Part shown: one piece after another, positions 63,501 to 64,000 of the stretch
Layout of the letters: every line of letters starts with the position of its first letter
Position numbering within the stretch: position 1 is the stretch's first letter
From: Cryptomeria japonica
Lineage: Eukaryota; Streptophyta; Pinopsida; Cupressales; Cupressaceae
Reading direction: 5' to 3'
Length of the DNA stretch: 64,000 nt
Assembly: GCF_030272615.1 (NCBI RefSeq)
Contig: NC_081410.1
Span: 227,140,915-227,204,914 of the forward strand
Translations under genes and position numbers: made by a program
The notes under the pieces: generated by a model
The model's database searches: none
What the model saw: only the letters and a program-made list of their open reading frames with translations
What the model was told of the DNA's origin: nothing

Positions 63501-63771
63501 ATCCTCCCTCTGACTACAATATTCGAAACTTTCTCAACTAATAGACCCCATTGTCCAATTCAAAATAAAGAATAGGAGTAGTGAAAACATACTTGATGAA
63601 TGATTTCCCGTTGCCTGTAGTTGAAGGAGCATAAAGCCCTTCACTGCCCGCATAGAAGGAGAACGCATTCATCTGTGGAGAAAAGCCACCATTGGAGTAT
63701 TCGTGGATCGAAGCATGAGCTGCAGCCAACAGCAAAAGCGACAATGCCAAACCCAATCCCCTTTCGTACAT
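3380..63771 (-). CDS. Lung seven-transmembrane receptor / GOST-family protein (TMEM87/GPR107-like), five coding exons, complete
   Basis: Coding exons 63771-63593, 62788-61852, 4218-4123, 3965-3829 and 3530-3380 give 179+937+96+137+151 = 1500 nt, in frame throughout, 499 residues plus TAA. All four introns are GT-AG. The product has a signal peptide (residues 1-20), a luminal N-terminal domain (about 21-203) and seven hydrophobic segments starting near residue 204. Family signatures visible include [54 protein letters not shown] and FLWAPSQN. The acidic C-terminal tail resembles a cytosolic sorting tail. Members of this family are Golgi/endosomal membrane proteins linked to trafficking or signalling; the plant role is not settled. 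The ATG at 63771 is chosen because it directly precedes the signal peptide; the codon further upstream in this frame that could be taken as a start is TTG. Assignment to the family is strong; subfamily is less sure. Confidence 0.93.
3829..3965 (-). CDS. Exon 4 of the GOST-family gene (TM7)
   Basis: The 137-nt exon has acceptor tggCAG|TTATATTTC and donor ACACG|GTAAGC. It encodes [20 protein letters not shown], then the last membrane segment [20 protein letters not shown] and SQNVTR. The WxxAWII...FW and LWAPS motifs are typical of the C-terminal part of the family. Intron 3, between exons 3 and 4, is 157 bp. Confidence 0.92.
4123..4218 (-). CDS. Exon 3 of the GOST-family gene (TM6)
   Basis: The 96-nt exon lies between acceptor tatcAG (4220-4219) and donor GAG|GTAGAA. 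It encodes [20 protein letters not shown] followed by [12 protein letters not shown]. This continues the family motif directly from LEKLH at the end of exon 2, so no exon is missing between them despite 57.6 kb of separation. It is too short to stand out as an ORF on its own. Confidence 0.92.
4219..6099. other. Unannotated intron sequence
   Basis: This is the 3' end of intron 2. It is AT-rich and I see no transposon termini, domains or RNA genes here. The short ORF at 5112-5360 has no recognisable motif. Confidence 0.5.
6100..6990 (-). pseudogene. hAT-family transposase, decayed C-terminal part
   Basis: On the minus strand a 113-codon open stretch (6936-6595) carries [16 protein letters not shown] and [11 protein letters not shown], matching the segment before the RW...LH motif of plant hAT transposases. 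Further downstream, in shifted frames around 6340-6216, [20 protein letters not shown] and [13 protein letters not shown] match the hAT dimerisation tail (usually YSFIHS..RN.L...R...LVYVH.NLRL). Several frameshifts and stops separate these pieces, so it is dead. The N-terminal BED finger and catalytic half are missing. Confidence 0.75.
7170..7174. repeat. TSD of element I (3' side), CCATG
   Basis: Identical to 16116-16120. Confidence 0.85.
7707..7757 (-). promoter_or_regulatory. Conserved 3' noncoding block of element I
   Basis: On the minus strand ACCACTAGCTTCTTAC...GTAAG is followed by CGCCTTGTGTGGTCAACTGG. The block aligns closely with element II 36191-36241, although the surrounding sequence has diverged. 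It contains a small hairpin, CTTAC/GTAAG. Confidence 0.6.
8046..8053 (-). promoter_or_regulatory. Candidate TATA box in the 3' segment of element I
   Basis: TATATAAG on the minus strand, in an AT-balanced context followed by GCCCTCACTC. It lies about 870 bp before the element's 3' end, matching a TATATAT at the same place in element II. In an LTR this would be the U3 promoter. Confidence 0.5.
8245..11456 (-). pseudogene. Element I large ORF (about 1,070 codons), unknown protein, broken
   Basis: Starting at ATG 11456 ([10 protein letters not shown]), the reading runs through blocks 11456-11184, 11183-10506 and 10505-10116 in one frame, interrupted by TGA at 11184-11186 and two TAGs. It then shifts frame near 10000-10050 and continues 10056-8542 and, past one more TAG, to 8245. 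The N-terminal third is mixed helical ([50 protein letters not shown]). A Lys/Glu/Ser-rich low-complexity middle contains KKKQKI, NLS-like. Next come [26 protein letters not shown], a coiled coil (about [20 protein letters not shown]) and a helical C-terminus. I recognise no catalytic motif. Element II encodes a colinear homologue. No close family came to mind; a distant link to plant mobile-domain proteins is possible but untested. Confidence 0.75.
11457..12557 (-). other. Element I leader between hairpin array and ORF
   Basis: This is AT-rich noncoding sequence. Just before the ORF the minus strand reads TTTTGTGTAG then GTATCAAATG, a pyrimidine-rich tract with AG that resembles a splice acceptor immediately upstream of the start codon. 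No tRNA primer-binding site is visible. Confidence 0.5.
12558..15540 (-). repeat. 18-copy tandem hairpin array in the leader of element I
   Basis: A core of about 40 bp recurs 18 times with GACCCTT starting near 12571, 12747, 12913, 13111, 13278, 13445, 13600 (GAACCTT), 13776, 13943, 14120, 14289, 14465, 14642, 14819, 14985, 15160, 15326 and 15524 (last copy truncated). Spacing is 155-198 bp, mostly about 167 or 176. Each core folds as an inner stem GACCCTT/AAGGGTC with loop TGG, a two-base mismatch, and an outer stem such as AATTTCGCTC/GAGCGAAATT. The outer arm varies between copies and the opposite arm usually changes to match. The spacers between cores are much more diverged than the cores. 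Confidence 0.95.
16116..16120. repeat. TSD of element I (5' side), CCATG
   Basis: Identical to 7170-7174. Confidence 0.85.
16508..17593 (+). mobile_element. Probable solo LTR of the TGTAATGTCCC type
   Basis: It begins TGTAATGTCCCAACTTTG and ends TTAGGGGACATTACA, matching the terminal pattern of the other LTRs in this window (TGTMATGTCCC...ATTACA). No convincing TSD is visible (ACATC against ATAGG), so one end may be displaced or mutated. No internal domain follows. Confidence 0.6.
17594..21035. other. Unannotated intron sequence between the solo LTR and element II
   Basis: AT-rich, with poly-T tracts near 19610-19640. Apart from a degenerate repeat at 18735-19290 I see no termini or coding signal. 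Confidence 0.5.
18735..19290. repeat. Degenerate tandem repeat, roughly 290-bp period
   Basis: Two diverged units share TGACATGA, AGCCT..ACAGAAGAT, ATGCAAT, GCAAA..AAGCT and CAACTTACAAAGAGA in the same order (about 18735-19015 and 19019-19290). Part of a third unit may follow to about 19450. Confidence 0.5.
21036..21040. repeat. TSD of element II (5' side), GTATC
   Basis: Identical to 36764-36768. Confidence 0.85.
21670..22275 (+). repeat. Leader repeat array of element II (about 10 units, 45-75 bp)
   Basis: The motif TCGATTTTCCCCTGGG and variants recur about ten times (near 21675, 21735, 21810, 21880, 21940, 21998, 22070, 22110, 22182 and 22254). Many units are preceded by a mini-hairpin of the form GGATTTTCATCC, TGGATTTTTATCCA or GGGATTTTTCAATCCC. 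The position matches the hairpin array of element I but the primary sequence differs. Confidence 0.8.
22560..23400 (+). repeat. Second degenerate repeat block in the leader of element II
   Basis: Diverged units of roughly 180-200 bp share GGCGATTTTCC, GCTGCCAT, GCAGATCTAAG-like and TTTCAGA(A/T)TTT elements in order. ORFs across this block (for example 22568-22951) are open only because of the repeat's T-rich composition. Confidence 0.6.
23401..23909 (+). other. Element II leader adjoining the ORF
   Basis: AT-rich noncoding DNA ending CTTCGTACAG then GTGAGATG, a splice-acceptor-like sequence just before the ORF start, parallel to element I. Confidence 0.4.
23910..25717 (+). pseudogene. Element II large ORF, 5' part, broken
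   Basis: From ATG 23910 ([16 protein letters not shown]) the frame holds TAGs at 24042, 24048, 24174 and 24315. It then shifts near 24330 into 24338-24877, TGA at 24875-24877, on to TGA at 25229-25231 and TAG near 25481. Blocks colinear with element I include [65 protein letters not shown] and [13 protein letters not shown]. The ORF is then cut by insertion of element B after 25717, in the Pro/Ser-rich middle. The protein family is unknown. Confidence 0.75.
25718..27584 (+). repeat. Element B 5' LTR (1,867 bp)
   Basis: Ends TTTGGGATATTTCA. A TATA box (TTATAAATGG) lies near 26344. Three imperfect units of about 70 bp (GATCCTCTGACCATATGTTA...TTGGTTAGAGTT) occupy about 27282-27490 in the U5 part. 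Confidence 0.93.
27586..27597 (+). other. Element B primer-binding site
   Basis: TGGTATCAAAGC one base after the 5' LTR, complementary to the 3' end of initiator tRNA-Met (one base off the usual plant TGGTATCAGAGC). Confidence 0.8.
27740..28897 (+). CDS. Element B gag (capsid), 385 codons, ends at a premature TGA
   Basis: It contains the Retrotrans_gag domain at about residues 190-290: [46 protein letters not shown] and [10 protein letters not shown]. The TGA at 28895-28897 lies in the same frame as pol. Beyond it the frame continues with a zinc knuckle ([17 protein letters not shown]), which shows the stop lies inside the original gag. Gag forms the particle that packages element RNA. Confidence 0.9.
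   Translation: MRAHWESSPETKMGDSERLVGGTERFTSSQDESGKGRERTPSPGRRFERKMDALMDMVSLMIGKMGQSSNSQNNQGHTREYSGSNQHNEHAAPHTSNRTNISSRPFKPTFLAPVNPQPDLGENASFVEQLRLGRVEYESLPDEIKLDMSYNDFVDHKRKNKGHGRHREHREATVQRDLHQAINKVMLPHFDGSDSSLARAWIQKLDNYLALRPMTEEEAIKFVTLHLDGVAHEWWYHGLVTLGHRSITTYDEFTNRLTERFEKKDPEVHFRELAQLRRHGTVDAYIAEFQRLSVMVTGITERRLVILFSEGLMEPLKGWIKAFDPPSLQEEMKKARNMEWAAPEAKIQSKPLFHKKDKGKGPHHKEFKQHNTHVTRLNPKTLNEL
28898..30391 (+). CDS. Element B pol, part 1: zinc knuckle, protease and reverse transcriptase
   Basis: This is in frame with gag after the TGA. It carries the zinc knuckle, the aspartic protease active site [15 protein letters not shown] motifs [52 protein letters not shown] and the catalytic [10 protein letters not shown]. 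It runs off frame at about 30372, where an A run (GAAAAAG) appears to have gained one base. Catalytic Asp residues are present. Confidence 0.9.
   Translation, partial: RKGLCFRCREKWSQDHICPKGVKIHQIEYYSAGESDSNSSDQQSDCDDSEVERIPEEFESEKGSGGTLAQLSSFQKNESFKVRGMIKGQRIVALIDTGATHNFIDEVVVAKKGLQTKDFEGFKVMVANGFHISCTKKIPNMCMQLGNYEVKDDFYVVTIGDMDVILGIQWLRSLGEISLNLQTMELKFQSDGKKVVLRGMSNGGPRIVSFKRMAKLIRHDQVEWTAECMILPASPVETKRDYPLDIQSLLTRKSKVFANLPPGPPPERGSEHVIELKEGAKPVITTPYQYPKKQKDEIEKNIKELLEMGFIRPSKSPFASADVLVKKKDGTIRMCVDYRALNQSTIKNRYPIPRIDELHGAKFFSKIDLRSGYYQIRMRGFDVEKTAFRCHYGHFEFLVMPFGLTNAPATFQSCMNRVFQKQLRNFALIFFDDILIYSRTWEEHLKHLEEVFSILESESLFAKESKCEFGMKELLYLGHIISADGMKVDPEKDQGNS
30360..31265 (+). CDS. Element B pol, part 2: RNase H and start of integrase
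   Basis: This frame continues the RT thumb ([20 protein letters not shown]) after the single-base shift. It encodes RNase H ([49 protein letters not shown]) and the integrase zinc-binding N-terminus. It stops at TAA 31263-31265, after which the same frame remains open. Confidence 0.9.
   Translation: MIPKKIKAIVDWPPPENLTHLKGFLGLCGFYRRFVKGYSQNVAPLTDLTKKGAFCWTEKAQTTFDKFKKIMSSCLVLAIPDFSKPFELQCDASGEGVGAVLMQDKHPIVFESRKLRGVERTYSIYDKEMLAIMHALAKFRQYLVGSKFVVKIDHNSLKHFMHQKDLNERQQKWVSKLQAYDFDIEYVKGKNNIVADALSRRPHMSSLCELTADWKDMLLADYAKNQLAISIIEGTFHDERYKVVDGLIHYKGRIFVVADSKLRKKILMTFHDIPLAGHQGFFKTYRQIRERFAWKGLKGEV
31266..32459 (+). CDS. Element B pol, part 3: integrase core and chromodomain
   Basis: After the TAA the frame gives [13 protein letters not shown], completing the HHCC finger, then the DDE core: [30 protein letters not shown] and [11 protein letters not shown]. 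The C-terminus has the GPF..I.KVG..AY.LELP module and a chromodomain ([20 protein letters not shown]) that targets integration to chromatin. This is the Tekay/CRM-like chromovirus layout. Confidence 0.9.
   Translation, partial: CYIQECPTCQMNKNEHTLPAGLLQPLPFPNQKWESISMDFITGLPKAQGKNCIYVVVDRLTKFSHFFAITSSFSAAQVADLFFHEVFILHGLPKNIVSDRDSKFLSTFWQEVFRMSGTMLTPSTSYHPQTDGQTEIVNKWLEGYLRNYVSEQQRAWVKWLHIGEYCYNSSFHMSIRMSPFMALYGYEAPSFADLVFGDSKAPQAKDLLQQSQDILKSLKNNLQIARDQQKMYADQRRVERSFEVGDMVYLPLQPYRQSTLKKSGAEKLKPCFYGPFQVIKKVGAVAYELELPSSSKVHNVFHVSRLKKALGNNVIASSQLPPLDEEGQLILIPKEIIDSRERSLRRRTIKEYLVRWKNLPLEDATWENEEILQHPNLQLLEDKQTWGGRTEMSPSQA
32435..34312 (+). repeat. Element B 3' LTR (1,878 bp)
   Basis: Starts TGAAATGTCCCCTTCTCAGG and ends TCTGGGATATTTCA, with the same TATA box and U5 triplication as the left copy. 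Confidence 0.93.
34318..35809 (+). pseudogene. Element II large ORF, 3' part, after element B
   Basis: The reading resumes directly after the TSD of B with [17 protein letters not shown]. Open blocks are 34318-34588, 34610-35203 and 35207-35809, with a TGA and a TAG between them. Shared features with element I are [26 protein letters not shown], a coiled-coil stretch ([20 protein letters not shown]), [11 protein letters not shown] and the C-terminal [18 protein letters not shown]. The two proteins are clearly homologous but well diverged, so this is an old family. Confidence 0.75.
35946..35952 (+). promoter_or_regulatory. Candidate TATA box in the 3' segment of element II
   Basis: TATATAT followed by GCCTCCTTG, about 815 bp before the 3' end. 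It is equivalent in position to the TATATAAG of element I. Confidence 0.45.
36191..36241 (+). promoter_or_regulatory. Conserved 3' noncoding block of element II
   Basis: ACCACTAGCCTCTTGC...GTAAG then CGCCTTGTGTGGTCAACTGG matches element I 7757-7707. The stem CTTGC/GTAAG is kept by a G-T wobble where element I has A-T. Confidence 0.6.
36764..36768. repeat. TSD of element II (3' side), GTATC
   Basis: Identical to 21036-21040. Confidence 0.85.
36769..37509. other. Unannotated intron sequence
   Basis: AT-rich; no domain recognised. Confidence 0.4.
37510..37900 (-). pseudogene. Unrecognised helical ORF remnant
   Basis: A 104-codon open stretch on the minus strand ([40 protein letters not shown]) can be read in a matching style upstream of its first Met. 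It lies downstream of the RNase H fragment on the same strand and may belong to the same decayed element, but I cannot name it. Confidence 0.3.
38190..38680 (-). pseudogene. LINE-type RNase H (RVT_3) fragment
   Basis: In shifted minus-strand frames: [14 protein letters not shown] (near 38640), [20 protein letters not shown] (near 38440) and [20 protein letters not shown] (near 38320). These are the three signature stretches of the RNase H domain at the C-terminus of many plant non-LTR retrotransposons. Frameshifts separate them. No RT domain is present next to it. Confidence 0.75.
38820..39590 (-). pseudogene. hAT transposase, N-terminal half (BED finger and DUF659), decayed
   Basis: From ATG 39590 the minus strand reads [20 protein letters not shown], then a BED zinc finger ([21 protein letters not shown]) and a linker rich in Lys/Glu. 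Farther down comes [20 protein letters not shown], the DUF659 signature seen in plant hAT proteins. Several stops interrupt it. It is the complementary half of the hAT tails found at 6.1 kb and 60.4 kb but shows no link to either. Confidence 0.7.
39895..40050 (+). pseudogene. Pentatricopeptide repeat (PPR) gene fragment
   Basis: The plus strand encodes [20 protein letters not shown] then [16 protein letters not shown] and, past a TGA, RTMIT. This is the PLS-class PPR signature (usually MYAKCGS...VFD.MP.R..V.W..MI). Only about 1.5 repeats survive. It is most likely a captured or relic gene piece, not an exon. Confidence 0.6.
40051..40728. other. Unannotated, with T-rich low-complexity sequence
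   Basis: The segment 40540-40720 repeats CATGATTTTT-like and GCGATTTT-like stretches. Nothing coding is seen. Element C's missing LTR part should have been here. Confidence 0.4.
40729..40901 (+). repeat. Element C 5' LTR, truncated remnant
   Basis: Aligns with 60119-60288: CAAATTGAC..TTACTATTCCA at the left, ATACCAGATAACCCTAGGG.ATTACA at the right. Homology stops at about 40729; the TGTCATGTCCCC start is not found to the left. Confidence 0.8.
40903..40914 (+). other. Element C primer-binding site
   Basis: TGGTATCAAAGC just after the LTR end, the same initiator tRNA-Met type as element B. Confidence 0.75.
41010..42150 (+). pseudogene. Element C gag remnant
   Basis: Open pieces 41010-41315, 41522-41704 and 41749-42141 encode an N-terminal helical region ([19 protein letters not shown]) and Retrotrans_gag motifs ([52 protein letters not shown]) parallel to gag of element B. 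Stops and a shift separate them. The gag-protease region is then cut by the solo LTR at 42176. Confidence 0.8.
42176..43490 (+). mobile_element. Solo LTR inside element C (1,315 bp)
   Basis: It begins TGTCATGTCCCCTCCTTGAT and ends CCCAATAGGGGACATTACA. A perfect TSD GATGA lies at 42171-42175 and 43491-43495. No internal region or second LTR, so it is the product of LTR-LTR recombination. Its start matches the LTR start of element C itself, suggesting a related family. Confidence 0.9.
43496..43986 (+). pseudogene. Element C protease remnant
   Basis: It follows the solo LTR in the rejoined reading: [20 protein letters not shown] and [20 protein letters not shown]. The active-site triad reads D-S-K instead of D-T/S-G, so the Gly is lost. 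It is cut at 43986 by element D. Confidence 0.75.
43987..44892 (-). repeat. Element D 3' LTR (906 bp)
   Basis: Aligns with 52073-52960 over its length with scattered substitutions and small indels. A purine-rich tract (on the minus strand) adjoins its inner end at about 44893-44902. Confidence 0.9.
44893..45294 (-). repeat. Element D 3' untranslated segment with short tandem repeats
   Basis: Units with ATGG.(A/T)TC(A/T)CT.AACATG and CCATGGCTACTCCCATG recur at about 44940-45170. A unit of about 54 bp (CAAATTTCTCCATCACA.AGA) is duplicated at about 45190-45285. Confidence 0.65.
45295..45516 (-). pseudogene. Element D RNase H C-terminus, separated by element E
   Basis: [20 protein letters not shown] and TKPLPRVKF continue exactly from ...[14 protein letters not shown] at 48140 once element E is removed. 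This is the end of copia pol. Confidence 0.88.
45517..45812 (-). repeat. Element E 3' LTR (296 bp, internal deletion)
   Basis: Matches 47770-48135 except for the loss of about 70 bp around TTAATTAA repeats, a likely slippage deletion between short direct repeats. Confidence 0.9.
46960..47380. other. GC-rich block inside element E
   Basis: This segment of about 400 bp is dominated by GGCGG, GCAGAGGCGG and GGGGCCGGG patterns in an otherwise AT-rich window. It is open in several frames on both strands (for example 47011-47382 minus, 46937-47413 plus), as expected from composition alone. The predicted peptides are Pro/Ala/Arg-rich without a recognised domain. It may be captured DNA or a structured packaging region. 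Confidence 0.65.
47770..48135 (-). repeat. Element E 5' LTR (366 bp)
   Basis: Full-length copy; PBS adjoins it on the left. Confidence 0.9.
48140..49799 (-). pseudogene. Element D pol: reverse transcriptase and N-terminal RNase H, broken
   Basis: Blocks: [20 protein letters not shown] and [12 protein letters not shown] (49799-49296), a stop, [28 protein letters not shown] and [20 protein letters not shown] (49154-48909), a stop, then the catalytic motif reads YVGDLFLTG rather than YVDD. It continues [17 protein letters not shown] and [19 protein letters not shown] (48818-48507) into RNase H ([28 protein letters not shown]). The missing catalytic Asp and several stops make it non-functional. 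Confidence 0.88.
49673..50878 (-). CDS. Element D pol: GAG-pre-integrase and integrase core
   Basis: The 401-codon open frame has the pre-integrase HHCC ([23 protein letters not shown]), then the DDE integrase: [32 protein letters not shown] and [14 protein letters not shown]. It is preceded by a protease remnant in another frame and runs off frame near 49800, where the following RT begins. Integrase inserts the cDNA; the catalytic acidic residues are present. Confidence 0.88.
   Translation of the reverse strand: MLFVPGIKRNLISILGLEDKGYQVAFAKGKVLAWKKNTTIKIAREIDVCHESLYRLSAHPIQALAHDSMSSSELWHKRFAHLNFRTLTSTEKMIIGLPKLNQEHDGVCKGCALGKNIKSPFHSSESRAKEILELIHFDLCGPMSVASLSGFWYYVTFIDDFSRKTWIYFLKSKESDEVLSRFKEFKAQVENLSEKRIKVLRSDNGGEYTSSVSQNFCIEVGIKREFCVPYNPQQNGVAERKNRSIVEAAKAMIHDQGLQTFLWVEACRTTVYIQNHSSHQILDNMTPEEAFLGIKPEVGHFRNFGCPVYIHVCKDKRSKLEPSGKKGIFVGYSESSKAYRVYILGQKHIEISRDIHLKKMWLAKDPEGLLWKLMEKIMRLLKTRILLSLILLLRFRERLLN
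51115..51978 (-). CDS. Element D gag (copia nucleocapsid), 287 codons
   Basis: An open frame with UBN2-type gag features: [20 protein letters not shown] at the start, [15 protein letters not shown] and [19 protein letters not shown] in the middle, and the CCHC zinc knuckle [19 protein letters not shown] near residue 260. This is the best preserved gene of element D. It runs to a stop just before a degraded protease (WLIDRGAS in place of the usual DSGAS). Confidence 0.88.
   Translation of the reverse strand: MVNGLKVEDRLDGASNFTSWKFRILIVLEENDLLNFVKSDVDEPSDDTEKAQWRKNNFMARKILIDSVKDHLVPIISKLIPIISKLNSAKEMFECLQSLYEFNNTSRALDLRRRHQLIHIKMVRGEFVVSFFMKITELKDQLNAIGDSIEDKDLVMLAMNDLPHSWESFIQGISGRNELPKFDRLRADCIQEECRLEARGIGRKSHHEEDHVLAAHTSKRKGRKGNFKRNRDMNSNSAPETKKKKDLSRIQCFRCDKFGHFAKDCPSRPKHQVATLNAENASPQRIK
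52061..52072 (-). other. Element D primer-binding site
   Basis: Minus strand TGGTATCAGAGC, the standard plant initiator tRNA-Met site, directly beside the 5' LTR. Confidence 0.88.
52073..52960 (-). repeat. Element D 5' LTR (888 bp)
   Basis: Starts TGTTAAAATTAAAACC and ends CTACAAACATTAACA on the plus strand; the PBS lies immediately to its left. Confidence 0.9.
54095..54154. repeat. Hairpin inside element F
   Basis: Arms of about 28 bp (ATATGGAATATAACATTTAA... and its near-exact inverted copy ...TTAAGCTATATTCCATAT) around an AAA loop. Confidence 0.8.
54131..54451. repeat. Direct duplication inside element F, 190-bp period
   Basis: About 130 bp starting ACTTTAAGCTATATTCCATA at 54132 recurs at 54322 with few changes; both copies contain GGATGTTTGAGAGTGGTTTC. 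Confidence 0.88.
55453..56611 (+). pseudogene. Element C integrase remnant
   Basis: The zinc-binding part ([20 protein letters not shown]...[12 protein letters not shown]) ends at TAG 55747. The core follows: [44 protein letters not shown] and SYHPQMDR-like sequence. A 90-bp tandem duplication lies in the core. The [16 protein letters not shown] module precedes the solo LTR at 56617. Confidence 0.8.
56019..56198. repeat. 90-bp tandem duplication in element C integrase
   Basis: TTAGCTTGTTATTGCAAGAA at 56020 and TTAGCTTGTTTTGGCAAGAA at 56110 begin two copies that each end in the CCCCCAAATGGACAGA stretch. It duplicates part of the integrase core, so it arose after the gene lost function. Confidence 0.85.
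56617..58847 (+). mobile_element. Solo LTR inside element C (2,231 bp), related to element B's LTR
   Basis: It begins TGTAATGTCCCCTTCACGG and ends GGGGGATATTACA. The TSD CTTTA is perfect (56612-56616, 58848-58852). GGAAACCCGTAGGCTA near its start matches GGAGACCCGTAGGCTA in element B's LTR, so it is a related subfamily. A TATA box (TTATAAATA) lies near 57606. ORFs inside (57315-57611, 58004-58420) show no domain. It interrupts the integrase tail of element C. Confidence 0.92.
56840..57190 (+). repeat. Interspersed CTATTTTTAGCAGT motif cluster in the solo LTR
   Basis: ACTATTTTTAGTA, ACTATTTTTAGCAGT and CTATTTTTGGCAGT recur eight or so times within 350 bp of the U3 part. Element B's LTR has a lone ACTATTTTTGGTAAATTC and CTATTTCTGGCAGTGG pair in the same position. 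Confidence 0.7.
58853..59194 (+). pseudogene. Element C integrase C-terminus and chromodomain remnant
   Basis: [40 protein letters not shown] and, in shifted frame, [13 protein letters not shown] match the tail of element B pol. A purine tract (AAAGTAGGAGGAC) runs to the 3' LTR start at 59195. Confidence 0.8.
59195..60288 (+). repeat. Element C 3' LTR (1,094 bp)
   Basis: TGTCATGTCCCCTCCTTTCT...CCCTAGGGGTATTACA. The last 170 bp match the remnant 5' LTR at 40729-40901. Confidence 0.88.
60345..60540 (+). pseudogene. hAT transposase C-terminal tail, remnant
   Basis: [13 protein letters not shown], a stop, [20 protein letters not shown] then [16 protein letters not shown] match the hAT dimerisation tail ([12 protein letters not shown]...RAE.LVYVH.NLR). 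Only this end is visible; no terminal repeats were found. Confidence 0.65.
60541..61851. other. 5' end of intron 2, nothing recognised
   Basis: The ORF at 61161-61457 contains a Ser/Pro/Asp stretch ([17 protein letters not shown]) but no domain. Sequence close to 61851 is ordinary intron. Confidence 0.4.
61852..62788 (-). CDS. Exon 2 of the GOST-family gene (luminal domain and TM1-TM5)
   Basis: The acceptor ttggcag|GTTTGAC completes codon 60 and the exon then stays open for 312 codons. It carries the rest of the luminal domain and the first five membrane segments: [40 protein letters not shown], the [14 protein letters not shown] segment, [18 protein letters not shown] and [18 protein letters not shown]. 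The donor is TTGCAT|GTAAGT at 61852/61851, phase 0, after residue 372. Translation past the donor runs into unrelated sequence and a stop, which supports the junction. This exon is unusually long for the gene because it is not interrupted. Confidence 0.93.
62789..63592 (-). other. Intron 1 of the GOST-family gene (804 bp)
   Basis: GT-AG intron, phase 2, free of repeats that I can recognise. Confidence 0.85.
63593..63771 (-). CDS. Exon 1 of the GOST-family gene (signal peptide)
   Basis: The exon encodes residues 1-59 plus two bases of codon 60. It begins with [20 protein letters not shown], a signal peptide with a predicted cut before SIHEY, and continues into the luminal domain ([20 protein letters not shown]). 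It ends ATCAA|GTATG at 63593/63592, a good donor. Intron 1 is 804 bp (63592-62789). Only about 230 bp of 5' flank is in the window, so the promoter is mostly outside it. Confidence 0.9.
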
Positions 63772-64000
63772 GTTTACCAATCCTTCACATTTCAAGTTTC
63801 AACAATGACAATGCTTGGGCAGCTTCAAGCCTGCAAAATGTATTGTAAAAGAAATTCAAGTTAATTTCGACTGAACAAATGTCATAGCCCTTGTACAAAA
63901 GTGAACGTGGAACGTATAACAAAATTTGTGGGCACCTGAACAGCTTTTAAATATATGAAAAATTAGAGAATATAAAGAAAATCGGCATAGACATTATAAC

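Noticed and set aside
63772-63795. Extending the GOST-family protein upstream to the codon at 63795
   Set aside because: That codon is TTG, not ATG. The ATG at 63771 gives a standard signal peptide.

Overview
This is nuclear DNA of a seed plant with a large, repeat-laden genome, most likely a gymnosperm such as a conifer. That is inferred from gene structure and repeat content; the sequence does not give a species. The window holds one host gene, on the minus strand. It encodes a 499-residue signal-peptide plus seven-transmembrane protein of the lung seven-transmembrane receptor/GOST (TMEM87/GPR107-type) family. The five coding exons lie at 63771-63593, 62788-61852, 4218-4123, 3965-3829 and 3530-3380; they join in frame to exactly 1500 nt. 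Exons 2 and 3 are separated by a single 57,633-bp intron (61851-4219), which contains nearly everything else in the window.

Layout, left to right. 1-3379 is 3' flank with a 143-bp tandem repeat, microsatellites and a 104-bp-period duplication. 3380-4218 carries the last three exons. 6100-6990 is a dead hAT transposase tail. 7175-16115 (minus) is element I and 21041-36763 (plus) is element II. These are two diverged copies of a family I do not recognise, each with TGTTG...CAACA ends, a perfect 5-bp target-site duplication (TSD), a decayed ORF of about 1,070 codons, a long leader carrying a tandem hairpin array, and a TATA-box segment near the 3' end, but no visible LTR pair. Element II is split by a fairly young, nearly intact Ty3/gypsy element, B (25718-34312). 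16508-17593 is a probable solo LTR. 36769-40728 holds LINE-type RNase H, hAT (BED/DUF659) and PPR fragments.

40729-60288 is an old Ty3/gypsy element (C). It has been hit by a solo LTR (42176-43490), a Ty1/copia element D (43987-52960, minus) that itself contains a non-autonomous LTR element E (45517-48135), a hAT-like non-autonomous element F (53828-54844) and another solo LTR (56617-58847). 60345-60540 is another hAT tail. Exons 2 and 1 follow.

Functionally the only gene likely to serve the host is the GOST-family membrane protein, whose transcript must splice across the whole transposon nest. The rest is a layered record of insertions, most of them datable relative to each other by nesting and TSDs. 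The most unusual content is the element I/II family: its unknown large protein, its leader of 18 hairpins with matched changes in the two stem arms, and its LTR-like ends without LTRs.
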